DNA of 64,000 bases from Gammaproteobacteria bacterium (GTDB lineage Bacteria > Pseudomonadota > Gammaproteobacteria > Burkholderiales > Burkholderiaceae_C), in NCBI GenBank assembly GCA_018828125.1, contig JAHJWB010000023.1:248001-312000 (forward strand), written 5' to 3'. Under the pieces are notes generated by a model. It was not told the origin of the DNA and did not search any database. It worked only from the letters and a program-made list of their open reading frames with translations. The position numbers were made by a program, and so were the translations under genes. Within the stretch, counting starts at the first letter, position 1; every line of letters begins with the position of its first letter. Positions 28,219 to 36,418 of this stretch are shown piece after piece.

Positions 28219-28671
28219 ATGACTCTCTCTACATCTCCGTCCACCCAGTTCGACGCCTTGCAGGCCCTGGTTCTGGCCATGCCCATGGCCCGCACGTTGG
28301 GGCTGCGTTTTGTCAGCGTGCAGCCGGGCCAGGTCGAAGTGGAAATACCAGTCAGTGACGCCTTCAGCTTTCGCCCGGGTCAGCTGCAGGCCACTGCCGT
28401 TTTTGCCATTGCCGACTTTGCTGCTGTGGCGGCCGCTGGCAGCGTGTTGCCGCCGGGTTGGGTCAACGCCACGGTGGACGCCACCCTGAAAATTGTGGCG
28501 CCCGCCAAAGGCGAGTGCCTGCGCGCCCGCGGGCGTGTGGTGGACGCCGGGCGTCTGCTCACGGTCTGCGCAGCCGATGTGTTTGCCGTGGACAGCCACG
28601 GGCAGGAAACACTGTGTGCCACGCTGCTGGGCACGGCACGCAATATCGACGCGTCGGGCGGCGCGCGCTGA
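28219..28671 (+). CDS. PaaI-like hotdog-fold thioesterase
   Basis: A 150-residue single hotdog domain likely to hydrolyse an acyl-CoA. Family features are the N-terminal helix MPMARTLGLRFVSVQPGQVEVEIPV, the hotdog helix QLQATAVFAIADFAAVAAAG and the strand NATVDATLKIVAPAKGECLRARGRV. The ATG at 28219 is chosen because the domain alignment begins there; the frame is open 26 codons upstream without protein-like sequence. Convergent with the DAHP synthase gene; substrate unknown. Confidence 0.82.
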   Translation: MTLSTSPSTQFDALQALVLAMPMARTLGLRFVSVQPGQVEVEIPVSDAFSFRPGQLQATAVFAIADFAAVAAAGSVLPPGWVNATVDATLKIVAPAKGECLRARGRVVDAGRLLTVCAADVFAVDSHGQETLCATLLGTARNIDASGGAR

Positions 28672-28699
28672 GCCCAGCGCCGCCGGCAAGTGCCCGAGC

Positions 28700-29803
28700 C
28701 TATTTGGCGAGGGCGCGGCGCGCGCGCACCGCAGCCGCCAGGCCCTCCAGCACGGGCACGGTCTGCGCCAGGCTGATGCAGGCGTCCGTCACCGACACGC
28801 CGGGCTGCAGCGGCTGGCCGGGCACGATGTCCTGGCGGCCTTCCTGCAGGTGGCTTTCAATCATCAGGCCCGTGATGCGCGCATCACCCGCTGCAATCTG
28901 CTGGGCCACATCGTCTGCCACCATGATTTGCCGCTGGTGCTGTTTGCTGCTGTTGGCATGGCTCACGTCGATCATCACCTGCTCGCGCAGGCCAGCGGCC
29001 TTCAGCACCGCACAGGTGGCGTCCACATCGGCTTTTTGGTAGTTGGGCTGCTTGCCGCCGCGCAAGATCACGTGACAGTCCTGATTGCCGCGCGTTTCAA
29101 AGATGGCGGCCTGGCCCATCTTGGTCATGCCCATGAAGGCGTGCGACGCCTGTGCAGCCTGAATGGCGTCGCTGGCCACCTTCACGCCGCCGTCGGTTCC
29201 GTTCTTGAAGCCCACCGGGCACGACAGGCCGCTGGCCAGCTGGCGGTGGCTCTGGCTTTCGGTGGTGCGCGCCCCAATGGCGCCCCAGCTCACCAGATCG
29301 CTGATGAACTGCGGAGACAGCAGATCCAGAAACTCTGTGCCCACCGGCAGGCCCACGGCCAGCACATCCAGCAGCAGCTGGCGCGCCAGCTCCAGCCCCT
29401 CGTTGATGGCAAAACTGCCATCCAGGTGCGGATCGTTGATGTAGCCCTTCCAGCCTACGGTGGTGCGCGGCTTCTCAAAATACACGCGCATCACGATGAG
29501 CAGATCGGCCTGCAGCGCATCGGCCTGTGCTTTCAACTGGTGCGCGTATTCCATCGCCTGGCCATGGTCGTGGATGGAGCAAGGCCCCACCACCACCACC
29601 AAGCGGTCGTCCTGGCCGTGCAGAACGCGCGAAATCGCCGCGCGGCTGGTTTCCACCAGCGTTTGTGCAGCGTCGGGCGTCGGCAGCCATTCCTGCAGTA
29701 GCGCAGGCGTGATCAGCGGCCGCACGGCCTTGATGCGCGTGTCATCAATGCGGGTGGTGTCGTGGGTGGAGATGGGGTTGGCGGAGCGGTGTGCGTGGGT
29801 CAT
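28700..29803 (-). CDS. 3-deoxy-7-phosphoheptulonate synthase, class I (AroG/F/H type)
   Basis: A 367-residue enzyme catalysing the first step of the shikimate pathway, condensation of PEP and erythrose 4-phosphate. Visible: VVVVGPCSIHDHGQAMEYA (metal-binding Cys), RVYFEKPRTTVGWKGYINDP, GARTTESQSHRQLASGLSCPVGFKNGTDG and IDVSHANSSKQ. This is the feedback-regulated AroG-like class; which amino acid inhibits it cannot be told. The ATG at 29803 is used, but an in-frame GTG at 29833 is preceded by GGAGA and could be the real start, adding ten residues. No leader peptide rich in Phe, Tyr or Trp codons was found upstream. Confidence 0.93.
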   Translation of the reverse strand: MTHAHRSANPISTHDTTRIDDTRIKAVRPLITPALLQEWLPTPDAAQTLVETSRAAISRVLHGQDDRLVVVVGPCSIHDHGQAMEYAHQLKAQADALQADLLIVMRVYFEKPRTTVGWKGYINDPHLDGSFAINEGLELARQLLLDVLAVGLPVGTEFLDLLSPQFISDLVSWGAIGARTTESQSHRQLASGLSCPVGFKNGTDGGVKVASDAIQAAQASHAFMGMTKMGQAAIFETRGNQDCHVILRGGKQPNYQKADVDATCAVLKAAGLREQVMIDVSHANSSKQHQRQIMVADDVAQQIAAGDARITGLMIESHLQEGRQDIVPGQPLQPGVSVTDACISLAQTVPVLEGLAAAVRARRALAK

Positions 29804-29883
29804 GGTGGACCTGATTGTCGCGGGTCCGCTCACGGTTCTCCGGCGGTTGATTCAGTGCATGTCCTCAACTACTGGCGCGGCCC

Positions 29884-29996
29884 AGGCGAGAGACGCAGAG
29901 CAAGGGCCGCCCCGCAGCGAGTGCGTCTTCCCCCTGCCCGCATCGCGCAGCGGTGCGAGAGCGGGGGGAAGGCGCGCAGCGCCTCAGGGGGGTGTC
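29884..29996 (-). repeat. Dispersed 3'-flanking repeat, copy B
   Basis: Same element as at 2213: GGGCCGCCCCGC, CCCCCTGCCCGC, GAGAGCGGGGGGAAGGCGCG and CGCCTCAGGGGGG. It ends six bases from the stop of the NlpC/P60 gene (30002), on its 3' side. Confidence 0.75.
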
Positions 29997-30001
29997 CGAA
30001 T

Positions 30002-30517
30002 TCAAGGCCTGCGGAACGCCGCGTTCTGACGCGCCCAGTGGCGCGACTGCAAATGGTCCAGCCGCACCGTGCCGCCGGTGGATGGCGCGTGCACAAAGCG
30101 CCCCTCGCCCACATAGATGCCCGCATGGTTGGGCTGGCGCCCGGTGCCAAACACCACCAGATCGCCGGTGCGCAACTCGGCGCCGTCGATGCGGTACCCC
30201 CAGTTGTTCAGTTGCGCCACGGTGCGCGGCGGTGGGGTGCCCACCTGGTTGCGGTACACGTAACCGATCAGCCCACTGCAGTCAAAGCCCGATTCGGGGG
30301 TGTTGCCGCCGTAGCGATAAGGCGTGCCCACCAGTCCCAGCGCGTGGATGGCGATGTCATGCGCCTGCTCCGCCGTCAGAGGCGGTGTGGTGCGGGTGGG
30401 GGCAGACGACGATGGATACGTCGACGAAGGGGCTGGGGGCCGTGAGGTGCCGCAACCGCTCAGCACCAACAGGACGGCGGTGCAGGCTGTAAAAGCCAGG
30501 CTGTGAAAAACGCGCAT
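30002..30517 (-). CDS. NlpC/P60-family lipoprotein (peptidoglycan endopeptidase)
   Basis: A 171-residue exported cysteine peptidase that probably cuts peptidoglycan stem peptides. Signal peptide with lipobox LVLSGC (lipidated Cys about 22), a Pro/Ser/Thr-rich linker, then the NlpC/P60 domain: VGTPYRYGGNTPESGFDCSGL (catalytic Cys), NHAGIYVGEGRFVHAPS (catalytic His). The start at 30517 puts the signal peptide directly at the N-terminus; an upstream GTG/ATG at 30550 would add an implausible charged leader. Outer-membrane anchoring is inferred from the lipobox. Confidence 0.9.
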   Translation of the reverse strand: MRVFHSLAFTACTAVLLVLSGCGTSRPPAPSSTYPSSSAPTRTTPPLTAEQAHDIAIHALGLVGTPYRYGGNTPESGFDCSGLIGYVYRNQVGTPPPRTVAQLNNWGYRIDGAELRTGDLVVFGTGRQPNHAGIYVGEGRFVHAPSTGGTVRLDHLQSRHWARQNAAFRRP

Positions 30518-30591
30518 GGGCCGAAGGGTAACGGATGGGGCACGGTGCATGCGACTACACCGTTCCTGCTCTGGGGATATTGGTCAAAAAT

Positions 30592-30624
30592 GCTGCCAGC
30601 GCTTGTGTATCCAACGCTGGCAGC
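30592..30624. terminator. Bidirectional terminator, REP-like copy 5
   Basis: GCTGCCAGCG-N13-CGCTGGCAGC, ten perfect pairs, with TATCTTTTTT to the right and, on the other strand, ATTTTTG. It ends leuA transcription on the minus strand. The AGCGCTT core and the flanking TCAAAAATG/AGCTAT show it is a variant of the REP-like family, suggesting that these repeats can serve as terminators. Confidence 0.85.
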
Positions 30625-30649
30625 TATCTTTTTTACAACACTTGGTGCA

Positions 30650-32329
30650 TTACGCCGCGGCAGTTGCAGCCACGGTCTGGCACCGCGCCACCAGCCGGTT
30701 GGCCACGCTCACGATGGCGTTCACCGATGCCGTCACGATGTTGTGGCTGGCGCCCGCACCAAAGGTGGCGCCGGTCATACCTTCCAGGGCCGCTTCCACA
30801 ATCGCCATGGCCTGGGCGTTGGCACCCGTACCAGTGGCGCGCTCTTCATAGTGGTCCACGCGCAGCGGCAGGCCGAGCGCATCCACCGTGGCGGCGATGG
30901 GCCCGTTGCCTTGGCCGCGCAGCGTCTGGCGTGTGCCGTCGATGGTCACGTCGAGCTCGATGCCCTGGCCGTCTTCATCCAGCTTGTGGCGGTGGCAGGT
31001 GATGGCCGCCCGTGCCGAAGAGCGCAGGTAGGTGGTCTGGAACAGATCCCACAGCGCCTCGCCGCTCATCTCTCCTTCGCTCGCGTCCGTCTGGCGCTGC
31101 ACCACGGCGCTGAACTCCACCTGCATGCGCCGGGGCATCACCACGCCGTGCTCGCGCTCCAGCAAAAAGGCAATGCCGCCCTTGCCCGACTGGCTGTTCA
31201 CGCGGATCACGCTGTCGTACGTGCGGCCCAGGTCTGCCGGGTCGATGGGCAAATACGGCACTTCCCACAACGCATTCGGGTCCTGCGCGGCAAAACCTTT
31301 TTTGATCGCGTCCTGGTGCGAGCCGGAGAACGCGGTGAACACCAGGTCACCCGCATACGGATGGCGCGGGTGCACTGGCAGCGAGGTGCATTCCTCGGCA
31401 ATGCGCGCCACCGAGGTGATGTCCGAAAAATCGAGATTCGGGTGCACGCCCTGCGTGTACATGTTGAGTGCCAGCGTCACGATGTCCACATTGCCGCAAC
31501 GCTCGCCGTTGCCAAAGAGGCAGCCTTCCACGCGGTCGGCGCCGGCCATCATCGCCAGCTCTGCAGCCGCCACACCGGTGCCGCGGTCATTGTGTGGGTG
31601 CACCGACAGCACGATGTGTTCGCGGGGGGCGAGGCGCTGGTCCATCCACTCGATCTGGTCAGCGAACACGTTGGGCGTGGCGTTCTCCACCGTGGTGGGC
31701 AGGTTGATGATGATGGCGCGCCCGGGGCCGGCATTCCAGGCCGTGATGGCGGTCTGGCAGGCCTTGAGCGACACATCAAGCTCGGTGGCGCTGAAGGTCT
31801 CGGGCGAGTACTGCAAGGTCCACTGCGTGGCGGGCTGTGCATCGGTCAGCTGCTTGAGGTAACCCACGTGGTGCGCGATGAGCTGCATCACCTGGGTCAC
31901 GTTCATGCCGAACACGATGCGCCGCCATGCGGGGGCCGTGGCGTTGTACAGGTGCACGATGGCGCGCGGGGCGCCTTGCACGGCTTCCACCGTGCGCGCT
32001 ATCAGATCCTCACGCGACTGGGTCATGACCATGATGGTCACGTCGTCGGGGATCAGGTTCTCGTCGATGAGGCGGCGCACAAAGTCGAAATCGGTCTGCG
32101 AAGCGGCCGGAAAACCGACCTCGATCTCCTTGAAACCGATGCGCACCAGCTCGAGAAAGAGCTTCATCTTGCGCTCGCTGTTCATGGGCTCGAACAGCGC
32201 CTGGTTGCCATCGCGCAGATCGGTCGAAAGCCACCTGGGCGCGTGCGTGATGCGGCGGTTGGGCCACTGGCGGTCGGTCAACGCGACCGGGGCGATGGGC
32301 TGGTACTTGGTGGCGGGTTTGGCAATCAT
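30650..32329 (-). CDS. leuA: 2-isopropylmalate synthase
   Basis: A 559-residue enzyme of leucine synthesis (acetyl-CoA + 2-ketoisovalerate to 2-isopropylmalate). The catalytic domain carries [15 protein letters not shown] (metal-binding Asp), [20 protein letters not shown] and [16 protein letters not shown] (metal-binding HxH). The C-terminal 130 residues form the regulatory LeuA dimer domain, which gives leucine feedback. Length and sequence match the longer LeuA type. The ATG at 32329 is chosen because GGAG stands seven bases before it; the upstream GTG in METL is part of that site. An attenuator-type leader precedes it (32396-32575). Confidence 0.95.
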   Translation of the reverse strand: MIAKPATKYQPIAPVALTDRQWPNRRITHAPRWLSTDLRDGNQALFEPMNSERKMKLFLELVRIGFKEIEVGFPAASQTDFDFVRRLIDENLIPDDVTIMVMTQSREDLIARTVEAVQGAPRAIVHLYNATAPAWRRIVFGMNVTQVMQLIAHHVGYLKQLTDAQPATQWTLQYSPETFSATELDVSLKACQTAITAWNAGPGRAIIINLPTTVENATPNVFADQIEWMDQRLAPREHIVLSVHPHNDRGTGVAAAELAMMAGADRVEGCLFGNGERCGNVDIVTLALNMYTQGVHPNLDFSDITSVARIAEECTSLPVHPRHPYAGDLVFTAFSGSHQDAIKKGFAAQDPNALWEVPYLPIDPADLGRTYDSVIRVNSQSGKGGIAFLLEREHGVVMPRRMQVEFSAVVQRQTDASEGEMSGEALWDLFQTTYLRSSARAAITCHRHKLDEDGQGIELDVTIDGTRQTLRGQGNGPIAATVDALGLPLRVDHYEERATGTGANAQAMAIVEAALEGMTGATFGAGASHNIVTASVNAIVSVANRLVARCQTVAATAAA

Positions 32330-32395
32330 GAGAGTCTCCACGAACGGTGTGTGCAGTGCGCAAAACTAGTGCGGCGCACGGGTCAATCGAAATCA

Positions 32396-32458
32396 AGAAA
32401 ACGAATGACATCCCCTGCAGCCCTTTGCATGTGCAAAGGCTGGTTCGCGGCCGGGGTC
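32396..32458 (-). promoter_or_regulatory. Leader structures upstream of leuA (putative attenuator)
   Basis: On the minus-strand transcript, GGCCGGGGTC inside the leader peptide (32524-32515) is perfectly complementary to GACCCCGGCC just after it (32458-32449). Further on is a hairpin with TTTGCA/TGCAAA arms (32442-32418), followed by a T-rich stretch TTCGTTTTCTT (32404-32394) rather than a clean T-run. Ribosome stalling at the CTA codons would cover the first segment and change folding. The terminating hairpin is the weakest part. Confidence 0.5.
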
Positions 32459-32488
32459 AGGGGGAGATCAGGTGTTGCGCTGAGCGAA

Positions 32489-32575
32489 TCAGGCAACGGT
32501 GGCGAACGCAGGCAGACCCCGGCCAAGCACTAGTAGGCTTAGCGGTAGGGAGGGTAGGAGCATGCTGCGTTGCAT
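32489..32575 (-). CDS. Leucine-rich leader peptide of leuA (LeuL-like)
   Basis: A 28-codon frame on the minus strand ending TGA at 32489. Residues 5-17 read MLLPSLPLSLLVL. Five leucines use CTA, a codon that is very rare in genomes of this GC content; all five fall within nine codons. This is the design of the enterobacterial leucine-operon leader: translation stalls when charged tRNA-Leu(CUA) is scarce. The ATG at 32575 lies only two or three bases after the predicted transcription start, so it may be translated as a leaderless message; an in-frame ATG at 32563 is an alternative. Not the usual protein gene: the peptide itself is unlikely to have a function. Confidence 0.75.
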   Translation of the reverse strand: MQRSMLLPSLPLSLLVLGRGLPAFATVA

Positions 32576-32584
32576 AGGAGGCCG

Positions 32585-32614
32585 AAGATAGCACAGGCTT
32601 GCTGCAGTGCGCAA
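32585..32614 (-). promoter_or_regulatory. Promoter of the leuA leader
   Basis: Minus strand TTGCGC (32614-32609), an 18-bp spacer ending in TGC, then TATCTT (32590-32585), giving an extended -10 (TGCTATCTT). Predicted start near 32578. REP-like copy 6 lies immediately upstream. Confidence 0.6.
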
Positions 32615-32623
32615 GAATTTATA

Positions 32624-32674
32624 TTAAAAGTGCCTCTGGCGCTTGATGGATAAGCGCTGATAGCTATTAAAAAT
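32624..32674 (-). repeat. REP-like palindromic repeat, copy 6
   Basis: In reverse orientation: AATAGCTATCAGCGCTTATCC then ATCAAGCGCCAGAGGCAC. It lies between the divergent leuA leader promoter and the YciI gene at 32749. Confidence 0.85.
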
Positions 32675-32748
32675 ATAGTAACTGCGGCTGGTAGGATGGC
32701 GCCTTTCGTCTTGCCGCCATCCCCTTTGCTTCATCAGGAGACCCCGTC

Positions 32749-33114
32749 ATGCCCTACATGCTGCTCATCATGGAACCCCACGGCCAGCGGGCCGAGCGGG
32801 GGCTGGCGGGTGGGCAAGAGGCCTATGCGCGCATGCTGCAGTTTGGTGACGGATTGAAAGCCAGGGGTCTGCTGCGCGCCACCGAGTCGCTGGCCTCCAC
32901 CGACCAGGCCGTGCGCCTGCAGGTGCGCGAAGGGCAGGCCCGCATGGTGGATGGCCCGTTTGCCGAGACCAAAGAAATGGTGGGCGGTTTTTTTCTCCTC
33001 GACTGCGCCACGCGCGACGAGGCCCTTGCCATCGCCCGCGATTGCCCGGCCGCTGAGTGGGCCACCATCGAGGTGCGCGAAGTGGCGCCCTGCTATCACG
33101 GCGCTGTGGGCTGA
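32749..33114 (+). CDS. YciI/DGPF-domain protein
   Basis: A 121-residue protein of the YCII-related family, marked by DGPFAETKEMVGGFFLLDC (residues 67-85). DGPF proteins are typical genomic partners of ECF42 sigma factors, one of which is encoded at 35003. The fold resembles a small ferredoxin-like dimer; biochemical function is not established. GGAG fifteen bases before the ATG is slightly distant. No ECF42-type promoter was found directly before this gene, unlike the paralogue at 33360. Confidence 0.87.
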   Translation: MPYMLLIMEPHGQRAERGLAGGQEAYARMLQFGDGLKARGLLRATESLASTDQAVRLQVREGQARMVDGPFAETKEMVGGFFLLDCATRDEALAIARDCPAAEWATIEVREVAPCYHGAVG

Positions 33115-33273
33115 GAACCTGTTCTAAAGGGTGGGTCAGCGACTGCGCGCTGCCCGCGTCCGGCAACGGCTGCATGTGGGATTTGCCGTGGTTTTTTGCT
33201 GGTCCAACCGCGTGCCGCGTAGTGGATGGCAAGAACACCACGCGGGGCGTTGGTCGGTTATTTTTGCCGGGCT

Positions 33274-33300
33274 TGTCGATATGGCGGTGGCTCGTTCGTC
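33274..33300 (+). promoter_or_regulatory. Candidate ECF42-dependent promoter
   Basis: TGTCGA (33274-33279), a 17-bp spacer and CGTC (33297-33300). This agrees with the promoter type reported for ECF42 sigma factors (TGTCGA at -35, a CG-rich -10). It lies about 60 bases before the second DGPF gene, in a run of same-strand genes that ends with the sigma factor itself. Confidence 0.55.
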
Positions 33301-33359
33301 GTAGGGGGTGAGACCCGCAGATCCGCTGCGCTTCCCCCGTCCGAACCAGGAGAACCCCC

Positions 33360-33773
33360 ATGCGATTCATGATCATCGTCAAAGCCACGGCCGAATCCGA
33401 GCAAGGCTGCATGCCCACTGCTCCCCTCATGGCCGAGATGGCCCGTTACCACGAAGAACTGGCCCATGCGGGCGTGCTGCTGGACGGCAGTGGCCTCAAA
33501 CCCACTTCGCAGGGCTGGCGTGTGCGCTACACCGCCAGCGGCCGCACCGTGACCGATGGGCCTTTTGCCGAAACCAAAGAACTCATTGCGGGCTACACCC
33601 TGATCCAGGTGCGCAGCCGGGATGAGGCGCTGGAATGGACACGCCGCTTCCCCAACCCGCGCGGCGACGGCCTGGAGGCCGAGATCGAAGTGCGACAGTT
33701 GTTCGAGATGGAAGATTTTGCGGGCATCGATGGGGTGGAGCAGTTCCGCGACCTCGAAGCCATGCGCGGCTGA
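33360..33773 (+). CDS. YciI/DGPF-domain protein, second copy
   Basis: A 137-residue paralogue of the protein at 32749, with DGPFAETKELIAGYTLIQV and an N-terminal MRFMIIVKATAESE. CAGGAGAA precedes the ATG at good distance. It begins a same-strand run with an SRPBCC protein, a VOC protein and an ECF42 sigma factor; a TGTCGA-N17-CGTC promoter lies upstream. Together these suggest a small sigma-controlled regulon of unknown purpose. Confidence 0.88.
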   Translation: MRFMIIVKATAESEQGCMPTAPLMAEMARYHEELAHAGVLLDGSGLKPTSQGWRVRYTASGRTVTDGPFAETKELIAGYTLIQVRSRDEALEWTRRFPNPRGDGLEAEIEVRQLFEMEDFAGIDGVEQFRDLEAMRG

Positions 33774-33815
33774 TCGCGGCTTTCGGCTTTATTGGACTAT
33801 TCACGACACACCACC

Positions 33816-34352
33816 ATGATCAAGACCATTGCGCTTGTATTGCTGGCAGCGCTGGGGCTTTTCCTGGCCTTCGCCGCCACCCGCCCCGACACCTTTCGCG
33901 TCGAACGCAGCCGCGTCATCTCCGCCCCGCCCGATCGGGTGTTTGGGCTCATCCACGACTTGCGCCAGTTCAACACCTGGAACCCGTACGAACGCAAAGA
34001 CCCCGCGGCCAAAGGCCAGTACAGCGCCACCACCGCAGGCCCTGGCGCACGTTATGCGTGGCAGGGCGACAAGGTGGGCACCGGCAGCATGGAAATTGTG
34101 GATGCCACAGCCCCGGCGCGCATAGCGATGAAGCTCGACTTTGTAGCCCCGTTTGAAGCCCACAACCAGGTGGAATTCACGTTGCAACCCGAAGGCGCGG
34201 ACGCCACACGCGTGACCTGGGCCATGCAGGGCCCCGTGCCGTATCTCGCCAAGATCGCGCACCTGGTTTTCAACATGGACCGCATGGTCGGGCAGGACTT
34301 TGAAGACGGCTTGGCCAACCTGCAGGCCGTGGCGCAAAAGCCAGCGGGCTGA
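33816..34352 (+). CDS. SRPBCC-family protein with N-terminal membrane anchor
   Basis: A 178-residue protein: one hydrophobic segment (TIALVLLAALGLFLAFAA, about 4-21) and then a helix-grip START-like domain of the polyketide-cyclase/dehydratase type (FRVERSRVISAPPDRVFGLIHDLRQFNTWNPYERKDP). The C-terminal helix is KIAHLVFNMDRMVGQDFEDGLANL. Such domains bind hydrophobic ligands. ATG at 33816 is chosen because the anchor begins there. Part of the ECF42/DGPF gene run. Confidence 0.83.
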   Translation: MIKTIALVLLAALGLFLAFAATRPDTFRVERSRVISAPPDRVFGLIHDLRQFNTWNPYERKDPAAKGQYSATTAGPGARYAWQGDKVGTGSMEIVDATAPARIAMKLDFVAPFEAHNQVEFTLQPEGADATRVTWAMQGPVPYLAKIAHLVFNMDRMVGQDFEDGLANLQAVAQKPAG

Positions 34353-34418
34353 GAGGCTGAGCGTCTTTTGCCAAACCCCGGCTTTCCCTTTACCGTTTCA
34401 CCCCTTCAGGAGTTTTCC

Positions 34419-34826
34419 ATGCACAAGCAAATCTTCGTGAACCTGCCCATCGAGAACATGGCCCGCTCGCAGGCGTTTTTTCGGGCGCTGGGTTATGAGT
34501 TCAACCCTCAGTTCACCAACGACCAGGGCGCCTGCCTGGTGGTGGGGGAGAACCTCTTCGTGATGCTGTTGGTCAAGGATTTTTACGCCACCTTCACCAG
34601 CAAGACCGTTGCCGACGCGCGCGCCACGTCTGAGGTGCTGCTGTGTTTCTCGTGCGACAGCCGTGAGGAGGTCGATGCACTGGTTGCCAAAGCCGTGGCG
34701 GCGGGTGGCACCACGCCCCGTCCGGCACAAGACCTGGGTTTCATGTACTCGCAGTCCTTTGACGACCTGGACGGCCATACCTGGGAGTTCGTGCACATGG
34801 TGGATGCCAGCCAAGCGCTGGGCTGA
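34419..34826 (+). CDS. VOC (glyoxalase/bleomycin-resistance) family protein
   Basis: A 135-residue single-domain VOC protein: MHKQIFVNLPIENMARSQAFFRALG at the start, then NEGHT-like DLDGHTWEFVHM at the end, typical of the PhnB-type metal-binding beta-alpha-beta-beta-beta fold. CAGGAG seven bases upstream supports the start. It lies between the SRPBCC protein and the ECF42 sigma gene, and VOC proteins commonly accompany DGPF proteins. No substrate assignable. Confidence 0.87.
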   Translation: MHKQIFVNLPIENMARSQAFFRALGYEFNPQFTNDQGACLVVGENLFVMLLVKDFYATFTSKTVADARATSEVLLCFSCDSREEVDALVAKAVAAGGTTPRPAQDLGFMYSQSFDDLDGHTWEFVHMVDASQALG

Positions 34827-35002
34827 GATGGTGTGAACGAACCCGCCATGCCCGCTCGTCCCGCAAAAACGCACGCCGTCGGCGTTGCAAACACTCGCCT
34901 TAGCCCGAATAGCCCGAGCTATGGCTGCGCTTGGCGCCTTGATGGCGCACGTCTGTGCGGACCGCTTGGGTACGCCGGACTCATTCACACCTTCTGAATC
35001 GC

Positions 35003-36295
35003 GTGAACTCCTCTGAGCTGCCTGACCGCGACGCCCTGCACCGCAGCATCGACTCGGTGTGGCGCATCGAGGCTGCACGCATCATCGCCAGCGTGGCGCG
35101 CATGACGCGCGACGTGGGCCGGGCGGAAGAGCTGGCACAGGACGCGCTGGTGGCCGCGCTGGAGCATTGGCCCACCACGGGCCTGCCCGCCAACCCGGCC
35201 GCCTGGTTGATGACCACGGCCAAGCGCCGTGCCATCGACCACCTGCGCCAGCGCGCACTGCACCAGCGCGAGAACGAGGCGCTGGGACTGGACCTGGACG
35301 CGCTGCAAGCGCAGTACGCCCCCGACGTGGTCGACACTCTCATGGATGCGCAGCAGGACGACATCGGCGACGACCTGCTGCGCCTCATCTTCACGGCCTG
35401 CCACCCGGTGCTGCCTACCGAGGCGCGCGTGGCCCTCACGCTGCGGCTGCTGGGCGGCCTGTCCACCGCAGAGATCGCGCGTGCCTTTCTGGTACCCGAA
35501 CCCACCATCGCGCAGCGCATCGTGCGCGCCAAGCGCAGCCTGTCGGCCGCCCATGTGCCGTTTGAAGTGCCGGGCGCTGCCGAACGTGCACCTCGCCTGG
35601 GTTCGGTGCTGGAGGTGATCTACCTCATCTTCAACGAAGGCTATTCCGCCACCGCAGGCGACGACTGGATGAGGCCCGCGTTGTGTGGCGAGGCGCAGCG
35701 ACTGGTGCGCGTGCTGGCCAGCCTGGTGCCCGAGGAGCCCGAGGTGCAAGGCCTGGTCGCGTTGCTGGAGATTCAGGCCTCGCGCCTGCCCGCGCGCACC
35801 AGCGCGCAGGGCCAGCCCGTGCTGCTGATGGACCAGGACCGCGCGCGCTGGGACCACCTGCTGGTGCGCCGGGGGCTCGCCGCGCTGGACCAGGCCGAGC
35901 GCCTGGCCCGCGCGGGACATGCCTGGGGCCCCTATGCGTTGCAAGGGGCGATTGCCGCCTGCCACGCGCGTGCACGGCGTGCGGAGGACACCGACTGGCA
36001 CCACATCGTTGCGCTGTATGACGCCTTGCTGCAGGTTGCGCCTTCCCCCGTGGTGGCGCTGAACCGTGCCGTGGCGGTGGGCATGGCACTGGGGCCAGCG
36101 GCAGCGCTGGCGTTGGTCGATGAACTGGCAGCCGAACCCAGCCTGCGCCACTACCACTGGCTACCCAGCGTGCGGGGCGACTTGCTGGCCAAGCTGGGGC
36201 GCAAGACCGAAGCGCGCGCCGAGTTTGAACGGGCCGCCAGCCTGACGCGCAACGTGCAGGAAAAGGCGCTGCTGCTGGCGCGTGCGGGGGTTTAG
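35003..36295 (+). CDS. ECF42-type RNA polymerase sigma factor
   Basis: A 430-residue extracytoplasmic-function sigma factor. Region 2 is RDVGRAEELAQDALVAALEHWP with the following TTAKRRAIDHLRQ, region 4 is RLLGGLSTAEIARAFLVPEPTIAQRIVRAKRSL. The long C-terminal extension (about 210 residues, starting IYLIFNEGYSATAGDDW) is the hallmark of group 42, where it is thought to control activity in place of an anti-sigma factor. GTG at 35003 is the likely start; the frame is open to 34955. Association with two DGPF proteins upstream confirms the group. Confidence 0.9.
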   Translation: MNSSELPDRDALHRSIDSVWRIEAARIIASVARMTRDVGRAEELAQDALVAALEHWPTTGLPANPAAWLMTTAKRRAIDHLRQRALHQRENEALGLDLDALQAQYAPDVVDTLMDAQQDDIGDDLLRLIFTACHPVLPTEARVALTLRLLGGLSTAEIARAFLVPEPTIAQRIVRAKRSLSAAHVPFEVPGAAERAPRLGSVLEVIYLIFNEGYSATAGDDWMRPALCGEAQRLVRVLASLVPEEPEVQGLVALLEIQASRLPARTSAQGQPVLLMDQDRARWDHLLVRRGLAALDQAERLARAGHAWGPYALQGAIAACHARARRAEDTDWHHIVALYDALLQVAPSPVVALNRAVAVGMALGPAAALALVDELAAEPSLRHYHWLPSVRGDLLAKLGRKTEARAEFERAASLTRNVQEKALLLARAGV

Positions 36296-36418
36296 AAGGC
36301 GCACGCAGCAAGCTGGCGTCGCAGCGGGGCAACGCACAACCTAAACAGGTGCACCAGAGCGAGCTTTTCGCCAGAATGAAGCCCTGTCATCCCTGACACC
36401 CACCCCCAGTCACTCGCT

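Noticed and set aside
29804-30001. Aromatic amino acid leader peptide before DAHP synthase
   Set aside because: Only trivial frames (Met-His-stop) and a dispersed repeat are present; no run of Phe, Tyr or Trp codons.
30503-32533. 676-codon open frame on the plus strand
   Set aside because: It is the antisense of leuA; His/Arg/Gly-rich translation without family features, a typical high-GC shadow.
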